Translations under genes and position numbers: made by a program
In this document: piece after piece, positions 6,424 to 12,072 of the stretch
Layout: every line of letters starts with the position of its first letter
Position numbering within the stretch: the first letter of the stretch is position 1
Notes under the pieces: generated by a model
Seen by the model: the letters and a program-made list of their open reading frames with translations, nothing else
Database searches by the model: none
What the model was told of the DNA's origin: nothing
Assembly (NCBI GenBank): GCA_934276485.1
Contig: CAKQTE010000090.1
Span: 1-20,745 of the forward strand
From: an uncultured Spirochaetales bacterium
Lineage (GTDB): Bacteria; Spirochaetota; Spirochaetia; Sphaerochaetales; Sphaerochaetaceae
Length of the DNA stretch: 20,745 nt
Direction: 5' to 3'

Positions 6424-8337
6424 ATGATTGTAATCCTCAAACAGGGTATAACAGCCCAAGAAAAAGATAAAGTAACATCCTTCTTGAAAGAGAAGGGCTT
6501 TCTTGTTAAGGAAATTGTTGGACAGTGTGACACTGTGCTTGGAGCTGTGGGAACAGCTAGCTTGGATCCAAGAACAGTAGAGCTTTTCCCAGGAGTAAGT
6601 TCGGTTGTTCCAATTTCCAAACCATATAAACTAGCATCTCGTGAAATGAAGAAGGAAGATACCATCGTATCTGTTGGACGTGTCAAAATTGGCGGCAATA
6701 GGGTATGTATGATGGCAGGCCCTTGTGCTGTCGAATCATATGATCAGATCATGACCATTGCAGAGAAAGTCAGGGAAGCTGGTGCTGTAATCCTAAGAGG
6801 AGGCGCATTTAAACCAAGAACAAGTCCATATTCATTCCAAGGCTTAGGAGAGGAAGGACTGAAGCTTCTTAGAGCAGCAGGCGACAAGTTCGATATGCCA
6901 GTTACAACAGAAGTTGTTTCTCCTATGGATGTCGATATGATGACTGGCTATATCGATATGTTCCAGATAGGTGCAAGAAACATGCAGAACTTCGAGCTAT
7001 TGAAGGCTGTTGGAAGAACGGGAATGCCTGTTCTATTAAAGAGAGGCATCTCTGCTACTATCGAAGAATGGCTAATGGCAGCTGAATACTTGATGGCAAG
7101 TGGCACCGATCAAGTTGTGCTTTGTGAACGAGGAATAAGAACATATGAGAAAGCTACAAGAAATACACTCGATTGTTCTGCAATCCCTGTTGTCCAAAAG
7201 CTATCACACTTACCTGTAATCGGAGATCCTTCTCATGCAACAGGCATGAGAGATATGGTTTCTCCGATGGCTCTTGCCCTAATTGCTAGCGGTGCATCTG
7301 GCTTGATCGTAGAGGTTCATAACAGGCCAGAGTGTGCTCTATCCGATGGACCACAGTCTTTGTATCCATCACAATTCGAGAAATTGATGAGAGATGTTGA
7401 AGCATTATGTCCAGTTGTTTCAAAGAGCTTGGAAAGAGTACCTAGAATCATTCCTGAATCAATAAAGAAAGAGAGTGTTGAAGAGTTAAAGCACCCTGAA
7501 AATCTTGTAGTTGCATTTCAAGGCGAAAGAGGTGCGTTTTCAGAGCTAGCATTAAGACGAACATTTGATGAAAGCGTTGGAGTTCTGCCTTGTCATACAT
7601 TTGCTCAGGTTTTTGATAGTGTATCATCTGGAAAAGCTAAGTATGGAGTTGTTCCTGTGGAAAATACATTGGGAGGAACTATCAACGATACTTTGGATCT
7701 ATTGGCAATGCATCCTGAGATTACTGTTGTTGGGGAACAACAAGTAAGAGTAATACATAATCTGATAGTTCTTCCAGGAACAAAGCTTGAAGATATCAAA
7801 CACGTGTATTCTCATCCACAGGCTCTTGCTCAATGCAAGGAATTTCTGTCTACAGAGCTAAAGGATGCAGAGCTTGTTCCTTACTACGATACAGCAGGAT
7901 CTGTGGAGCTAGTTAAAAACAGAGGAGACAAAACAATTGCAGGAATTGCTGGTGCTCCTGCTGCAAAATATCACTCAATGGAGATCCTAAAGCAGGGAAT
8001 CGAGACAAATCCTAGCAACTATACTCGTTTCTATATCATCACAAGAGAGGAGAATGCAGATATATTCCGCACCCAGGCAAAGCCTGATAAGGTTGCTATC
8101 ACATTCTCTGTCTCTGATGAGCCAGGAGCTTTGATGAATGTCTTGGGTATTCTTAAAAAAGAGGGCTTGAATATGTCGAAGCTAGAATCTCGCCCTATTG
8201 CAGGAAAGCCTTGGGAATATACTTTCTTCTGTGAGCTACAGCTCCATGATGAAGAATCATACAAGAAGGCAATTGAAGAGATCAAAGAGGCAAGTAAGAC
8301 ATTCAGGGAGCTAGGACAATATAAGAGCGTATTGTAA
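6424..8337 (+). CDS. aroF-pheA: DAHP synthase / prephenate dehydratase fusion protein
   Basis: A 637-residue fusion joining the first step of the shikimate pathway to a late step of phenylalanine synthesis. Residues 1-70 match the ferredoxin-like regulatory domain of Thermotoga-type (Ibeta) DAHP synthases. Residues 80-340 form the DAHP synthase barrel with GPC (C101), FKPRTSPY (129-136), KRG (206-208), GDPSH (267-271), E297 and D308 as substrate and metal ligands. After a linker, residues 361-541 are prephenate dehydratase, with PVENT (411-415) and the catalytic TRF motif (534-536). An ACT domain at about 555-637 has GAL (568-570) and ESRP (588-591), the phenylalanine-binding signature. No chorismate mutase domain is present, so prephenate must come from a separate enzyme. 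The stop overlaps the next gene's ATG by one base. Confidence 0.93.
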   Translation: MIVILKQGITAQEKDKVTSFLKEKGFLVKEIVGQCDTVLGAVGTASLDPRTVELFPGVSSVVPISKPYKLASREMKKEDTIVSVGRVKIGGNRVCMMAGPCAVESYDQIMTIAEKVREAGAVILRGGAFKPRTSPYSFQGLGEEGLKLLRAAGDKFDMPVTTEVVSPMDVDMMTGYIDMFQIGARNMQNFELLKAVGRTGMPVLLKRGISATIEEWLMAAEYLMASGTDQVVLCERGIRTYEKATRNTLDCSAIPVVQKLSHLPVIGDPSHATGMRDMVSPMALALIASGASGLIVEVHNRPECALSDGPQSLYPSQFEKLMRDVEALCPVVSKSLERVPRIIPESIKKESVEELKHPENLVVAFQGERGAFSELALRRTFDESVGVLPCHTFAQVFDSVSSGKAKYGVVPVENTLGGTINDTLDLLAMHPEITVVGEQQVRVIHNLIVLPGTKLEDIKHVYSHPQALAQCKEFLSTELKDAELVPYYDTAGSVELVKNRGDKTIAGIAGAPAAKYHSMEILKQGIETNPSNYTRFYIITREENADIFRTQAKPDKVAITFSVSDEPGALMNVLGILKKEGLNMSKLESRPIAGKPWEYTFFCELQLHDEESYKKAIEEIKEASKTFRELGQYKSVL

Positions 8338-8858
8338 TGGAAAAAAGAAGCTATCAGCCAGTGTTGCTATTTATGGGAGTGATGTCTGTCATAGGACTTC
8401 CTGAGGATCTAAAGGCCAAGCTTGAAGAAGAGTTTGGCCCAATTGATATTATTACAGAACCATTTGATTTTTCCTTTACAGATTACTATGTGCCTGAAAT
8501 GGGAGAGGGAATAAAGAGATTCTTCATATCTTTTACTCGCTTTGTCTCTCCTGATGAACTTGCTAGGATCAAGACGATTACCAACTCGTTGGAAAAAGAA
8601 TATGCAGAAGGAGAGAATCGCAAGATAAATCTGGATCCGGGAATAATCAGTGAAGCGAATCTTATTCTTGCAACAACAAAGAACCGCTCACATAGAATTG
8701 CTATCGGAATGGATTTGTATGCTGAAGTTACCTTGATCTATCAAAATCATGGATGGCAATCATTTTCGTGGACATATGCAGACTATCGAAGTGATATGGT
8801 TCAACAGACAATGACTGCGTTGAGAAAGAAATATCTACAAGATAAGAAAAATCACTAG
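8337..8858 (+). CDS. DUF4416 family protein
   Basis: A 173-residue protein recognised as DUF4416, a family known mainly from spirochaetes, deltaproteobacteria and related anaerobes, with no function I can name. Visible family hallmarks are EFGPID (32-37), the TDYYVPEMG segment (48-56), ISFTRF (64-69), IKTITNSLE (78-86), INLDPG (97-102), LATTKNRSHR (111-120) and AEVTL plus WTYADYR (129-133 and 145-151). Conserved Asp, His, Tyr and Arg residues could make it an enzyme, but that is conjecture. It has no signal peptide. The ATG shares a base with the fusion gene's TAA, so it is probably translated by reinitiation. The link to aromatic synthesis may be only operonic. Confidence 0.85.
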   Translation: MEKRSYQPVLLFMGVMSVIGLPEDLKAKLEEEFGPIDIITEPFDFSFTDYYVPEMGEGIKRFFISFTRFVSPDELARIKTITNSLEKEYAEGENRKINLDPGIISEANLILATTKNRSHRIAIGMDLYAEVTLIYQNHGWQSFSWTYADYRSDMVQQTMTALRKKYLQDKKNH

Positions 8859-8888
8859 CAAAAAACAGAAAATAGGACATCTATTATT

Positions 8889-9605
8889 ATGATCGTCTTA
8901 TTTATTCTTTTGATTTTACTCTCATCGTGTTCGTTTAATGGCTATACAACTCTCACCTGCCATATTGCTGATGAACATCCATATGAGCAAGCATCGGGCA
9001 CTTCTATGTGGCATAGAGTTGTTTATTTTGATGGCAAGGATGTGAAATCTTTTAAGTTGGATGCAGGTGTGCGCACTTTCAAGATTCATGTCAGAACAGG
9101 AGGCTTAAGGCCTGTTGTTGTCATCCCTTTGAATAAGCTGTCCCCAATTGGAGGCTACTACGAGGATGGTTGCAATACGTATGTAAACCTCTATTCGGAG
9201 AATGGAAGCTTTCTTAATACACTTCTTGATGGAGCTAAGGTAAGAGCTGATGCTGTTTCTTCTCTGTCTCTAGAGTGGCTAAAGTCCACAGGCTATGACT
9301 TTGGCACAATTGATCAAGCTTCATTTCTCGAGAGTTTGTTTGATGGCAATCTAACGCAAGAGAAGGTCAAGAACTCCCCATATTTTCATCCCAAGATAGA
9401 CTCTATATCAGATGGACACTGGATCAGCGATTCAGTGAAAGCAGATTCATTTACTATCAGGGGAGAGGATGAGATAGTGTTGAACCTGTTTGCTGGGGTG
9501 TATAATTTCTGGTGTGTTGAAAAGAACCTATTACTAACAGTTGTTATCGCAGAAGATGGAAGGATGTATACGATGATGGATGCACTTCCAGAGCTGTTGC
9601 GATAG
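8889..9605 (+). CDS. small lipoprotein, unknown function
   Basis: A 238-residue putative lipoprotein: a 13-residue hydrophobic leader followed by LSSC with C14 as lipidation site. The leader is short and has no basic residue before the core, which is unusual; no better upstream start exists in frame. The mature part is mixed beta-rich sequence without a domain I recognise, with motifs such as WHRVVYFDG and a hydrophobic ending. An AGGA about 11 nt upstream of the ATG serves as ribosome binding site. It follows the DUF4416 gene by 30 nt and probably shares its transcript. Confidence 0.7.
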   Translation: MIVLFILLILLSSCSFNGYTTLTCHIADEHPYEQASGTSMWHRVVYFDGKDVKSFKLDAGVRTFKIHVRTGGLRPVVVIPLNKLSPIGGYYEDGCNTYVNLYSENGSFLNTLLDGAKVRADAVSSLSLEWLKSTGYDFGTIDQASFLESLFDGNLTQEKVKNSPYFHPKIDSISDGHWISDSVKADSFTIRGEDEIVLNLFAGVYNFWCVEKNLLLTVVIAEDGRMYTMMDALPELLR

Positions 9606-9628
9606 TAGATAACTTTTTGAGTTTATTC

Positions 9629-9634
9629 TATCCT
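9629..9634 (+). promoter_or_regulatory. weak -10 candidate for sdaA
   Basis: TATCCT ends 7 nt before the sdaA ATG at 9642, the same geometry as pth and parE. No Shine-Dalgarno is present between 9606 and 9641. There is no convincing -35 and the hexamer is only a 4/6 match, so this is weak by itself. The alternative is read-through from the upstream operon. Confidence 0.25.
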
Positions 9635-9641
9635 TGTTGTT

Positions 9642-10847
9642 ATGGAATCGCTTAGGGAATTATATAGAATTGGATATGGTCCTTCTTCGTCCCATACTAT
9701 GGGACCAAGATATGCTTCAGAACGCTTTATTGCAGAGCATCCAGCTGTTAAGAAGGTTAGAGCAGAACTATATGGTTCCTTGGCTGCAACAGGAAAAGGA
9801 CACTTAACAGATAAAGCAATCAGAGAGGTATTCTCAAAGCATAATATTGATTTGGAAATACTTTGGTTTCCAGATACCTTCAAACCTTTCCATCCAAATG
9901 CCGTTAGCTTTTTTGCACTCGACCAAGAAGGAGTTGTAGATACTTATTATTCTGTTGGTGGTGGAAAGATCATCAAGGAAGGCGAGAAAAGCGAAGTCGA
10001 TAGCGAAGTGTATCCAACGGAGGAAGTTGGAAACATGAAGAAGCTTCTTTCTTATTGCGATCAAAATGGTTATCAGATTTGGGAAGTCGCAATAGAAAAA
10101 GAAGGTCCAGAGATCTTGAAATACGCAGAAGAAGTCTGGAATGTAATGAAGGATGCCATCGAGCGTGGAATACAGGGCGAAGGACTTATTCCTGGAGGGT
10201 TGAAACTCAATAGAAAAGCTTGCCAATGTTATTCAAAGGCTATGGATTTTGCAGGTCCATTGGGAAATACATCTATTGCTCTTTCATATGCATTGGCGGT
10301 GTCTGAAGAAAATGCATCAGGTGGAAAGATAGTTACAGCTCCAACTTGCGGTAGCTGTGGTGTACTTCCTGGAGTGTTGTATTATCTTCAACGTGAATAT
10401 CATCTGTTGGACATAAGGATTCATAGAGCACTTCTAACAGCAGGTATGGTCGGAAACATCGTTAAACACAATGGTTCTATATCTGGCGCTGAAGTAGGTT
10501 GCCAAGGGGAAGTAGGGGTTGCTTGTGCCATGGGAGGAGCTGCTGCTGCACAGCTTTTAGGTGGCACTATTTATCAAATAGAATATGCCGCAGAGATGGG
10601 GCTTGAGCATCACTTAGGCTTAACTTGTGATCCTTTGATGGGACTTGTGCAGATTCCTTGCATAGAGAGGAATGCCATGGCCTGTATGCGTGCTGTAGAC
10701 CATGCGTCCTTTGCTTTGATGTCAGATGGAAGACATAAGATTTCATTTGATGATGTTGTTGAAGTAATGATGGAAACTGGCCATGCGCTTCCATCTCTTT
10801 ATAGAGAGACCAGTATGGGAGGACTCGCTAGAATACACGAGCTATAA
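9642..10847 (+). CDS. sdaA: L-serine ammonia-lyase, iron-sulfur-dependent, single-chain
   Basis: Deaminates L-serine to pyruvate and ammonia in the cytoplasm. The 401-residue protein has the beta region first (GPSSSHTMGP at 13-22), then the alpha region with TAPTCGSCG (232-240), SISGAEVGCQGE (279-290) and LTCDPLMGLVQIPCIERNA (327-345). The three cluster cysteines C287, C329 and C340 have the spacing (42 and 11) known for structurally characterised single-chain enzymes. The C-terminus MGGLARIH is intact. It is shorter than E. coli SdaA (about 455 residues), consistent with a compact beta domain. It sits 36 nt downstream of the small lipoprotein gene. It has no Shine-Dalgarno, so it may have its own near-leaderless promoter. 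Confidence 0.95.
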   Translation: MESLRELYRIGYGPSSSHTMGPRYASERFIAEHPAVKKVRAELYGSLAATGKGHLTDKAIREVFSKHNIDLEILWFPDTFKPFHPNAVSFFALDQEGVVDTYYSVGGGKIIKEGEKSEVDSEVYPTEEVGNMKKLLSYCDQNGYQIWEVAIEKEGPEILKYAEEVWNVMKDAIERGIQGEGLIPGGLKLNRKACQCYSKAMDFAGPLGNTSIALSYALAVSEENASGGKIVTAPTCGSCGVLPGVLYYLQREYHLLDIRIHRALLTAGMVGNIVKHNGSISGAEVGCQGEVGVACAMGGAAAAQLLGGTIYQIEYAAEMGLEHHLGLTCDPLMGLVQIPCIERNAMACMRAVDHASFALMSDGRHKISFDDVVEVMMETGHALPSLYRETSMGGLARIHEL

Positions 10848-10854
10848 GCAATGT

Positions 10855-10870
10855 ATAGCCTTATGGCTAT
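10855..10870 (+). terminator. small hairpin after sdaA, possible terminator
   Basis: ATAGCC (10855-10860), a 4-nt loop TTAT and GGCTAT (10865-10870) form a perfect 6-bp stem 7 nt after the sdaA stop. The following CTATTTCGG has only three T in a row, so it is at best a weak terminator. The remaining 10871-10995 has no gene I can support. Confidence 0.35.
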
Positions 10871-10932
10871 CTATTTCGGTATTCGCTATTGACAGCCTCC
10901 AACGGCAAAGTTCGTGAGCTTTATCGGCTAGG

Positions 10933-10949
10933 TATGAAACAGCTCTATT
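10933..10949. repeat. 17-bp repeat, left copy flanking the poly-C lipoprotein gene
   Basis: TATGAAACAGCTCTATT is identical to 12042-12058. The two copies are in direct orientation and bracket the lipoprotein gene with its promoter. The right copy is one arm of the imperfect hairpin at 12016-12055. This copy has only a partial partner (GAGCT at 10916-10920), so it may be the remains of such a hairpin. Confidence 0.55.
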
Positions 10950-10995
10950 TTATGTTCCTTCTTAAAAGACCTATCTCCATATATTAATTTTTTGC

Positions 10996-11030
10996 TTGAC
11001 ACATATCCCCCCCCCCCCCCCGACTAATCT
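10996..11030 (+). promoter_or_regulatory. promoter with poly-C spacer, candidate phase-variable switch
   Basis: A perfect -35 TTGACA (10996-11001) and a -10 TAATCT (11025-11030) are separated by CATAT, fifteen C and GAC, i.e. 23 nt. The optimal spacer of 17 nt would need nine C. Transcription would start near 11037, giving a 33-nt leader with a Shine-Dalgarno. Homopolymeric spacers of this kind control on/off expression of surface proteins in other bacteria, for example Neisseria porA and opc. At the observed length I predict weak or no activity. Confidence 0.65.
11007..11021 (+). repeat. poly-C tract (15 C)
   Basis: Fifteen consecutive C in an otherwise AT-rich region. It is the only long G/C homopolymer I see in the window. 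Such tracts change length by slipped-strand mispairing and are also prone to sequencing error, so the true length may vary between cells. Confidence 0.95.
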
Positions 11031-11069
11031 GTTTAAACCAAAAGAATTACATTAATGGAGGCCCCCTAT

Positions 11070-11900
11070 ATGAGAAGAGTTATAGCATGCTTTTTAACTA
11101 TCGCACTTGTTTTATTTGCATTCACTGCTTGTGAAAATAAAACACCTACTCCTGGTACTGGTTCTAATACTGGAGGTTCTATCAGCGAGCCTACAATTCC
11201 TGATCCTGGTATAACCACTGCACCAAAAGCAACTATTGATCAACTATCTGATTTCCAGCATTTGTATAGGTATTCTTTTTTGCAAAAGAATGTTGCTATC
11301 ACAGGTGTGGTCCTCAATGGCGATGTATACATTTTTACAAATGTTGAAGTAAAAAATGAATTTACCGAAAAAATAGGTGTATTAAACGGAACATTTAAAG
11401 ATACTCCAGAAGAGATTTCAATGGATATTTCTTTTACCAATTTAGATGATAAAACATCTACTGTTTCGGGGACTATAAAAAGAGAAGGAAAAGATACCGT
11501 AATATCTGTAAATGGTGATAACTGTCTTATCCACCGCTACCAGATTCCTCCTTATCGTGATCTAGCACAATCAATCCCTAATAAACCAGAATTATCACCT
11601 GTATTCAATAGTTATATTGCCCCTCAAATGCATAATGCCATGAGTACAAAACCAGAAGGTTTTAAAGATTTAGGTGATGACGCTTATCTGTATGAAAATA
11701 TCAAATGCCTTGATACAGAAGGAAAAGTCATAGGAAATCTAAATGGAATATTTTCTCTTTCTTCAGACAACCTATACGCAAATATAACCTACGAGGATAA
11801 TAACGGAGAGACTTATACTTTTATTACTTTCTGGGAAAAAATTGGTGAAGATACTTATGTTTCTACTATCAATGGCGAAAATTGTCAGTTCAATCGTTAG
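11070..11900 (+). CDS. two-repeat surface lipoprotein with poly-C promoter
   Basis: A 276-residue lipoprotein: RR at positions 2-3, a hydrophobic core, and FTAC with C21 as lipidation site. Residues 22-54 form a flexible Pro/Thr/Gly/Ser-rich tether. The rest is two related domains. Residues about 85-152 align with about 204-272: DVYIFTNVEV with DAYLYENIKC, IGVLNGTF with IGNLNGIF, and ISVNGDNC with STINGENC. I recognise no family. The start at 11070 is chosen over an in-frame ATG at 11055 because GGAGG (11057-11061) is 8 nt upstream and the inner start gives a proper signal peptide. It is visibly more AT-rich than its neighbours and prefers AAA for lysine, hinting at transfer. Surface exposure is inferred from the tether and the poly-C promoter. 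Confidence 0.8.
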   Translation: MRRVIACFLTIALVLFAFTACENKTPTPGTGSNTGGSISEPTIPDPGITTAPKATIDQLSDFQHLYRYSFLQKNVAITGVVLNGDVYIFTNVEVKNEFTEKIGVLNGTFKDTPEEISMDISFTNLDDKTSTVSGTIKREGKDTVISVNGDNCLIHRYQIPPYRDLAQSIPNKPELSPVFNSYIAPQMHNAMSTKPEGFKDLGDDAYLYENIKCLDTEGKVIGNLNGIFSLSSDNLYANITYEDNNGETYTFITFWEKIGEDTYVSTINGENCQFNR

Positions 11901-12015
11901 TAAGAAAACAACAATTGATTACTTTTGAGTTTAAGTTTGAGCTGACATTGTGTTTAAGCAGGAGAATGATTGCTCAAATTAAAGCCAATGATTTAGGTTG
12001 ATTTTTTTGAAAAAG

Positions 12016-12055
12016 AGAGCTGTCTCATTAATATTTCTAATTATGAAACAGCTCT
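12016..12055 (-). terminator. terminator hairpin of leuS
   Basis: AGAGCTGT (12016-12023) pairs perfectly with ACAGCTCT (12048-12055), and further imperfect pairing continues inward (TCAT with ATGA, after one mismatch), making a stem of up to about 18 pairs. On the minus strand the hairpin is followed by CTTTTTC, fitting a rho-independent terminator 18 nt after the leuS stop. On the plus strand it is followed by ATTATTG and may weakly terminate the lipoprotein transcript. The ends also resemble short transposon inverted repeats. Confidence 0.7.
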
Positions 12056-12058
12056 ATT
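12042..12058. repeat. 17-bp repeat, right copy flanking the poly-C lipoprotein gene
   Basis: TATGAAACAGCTCTATT, identical to 10933-10949 and in the same orientation. Here it forms the right arm of the leuS terminator hairpin. The gap 11901-12015 between the lipoprotein stop and this element holds only AT-rich sequence with a loose inverted repeat (TTTGAGC near 11935, GCTCAAA near 11973) and no gene. Confidence 0.55.
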
Positions 12059-12072
12059 ATTGTGATGAACTC

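Noticed and set aside
10889..10917. TTGACA at 10889-10894 as a promoter
   Set aside because: No -10-like hexamer lies 15-19 nt downstream.
10889..10987. Short plus-strand frame (about 32 codons from a TTG) including NGKVRELYRLGMKQLY, possible transposase remnant
   Set aside because: It looks protein-like, but I cannot match it to a family, it lacks a start signal, and it includes the 17-bp repeat. Not enough to call a pseudogene.
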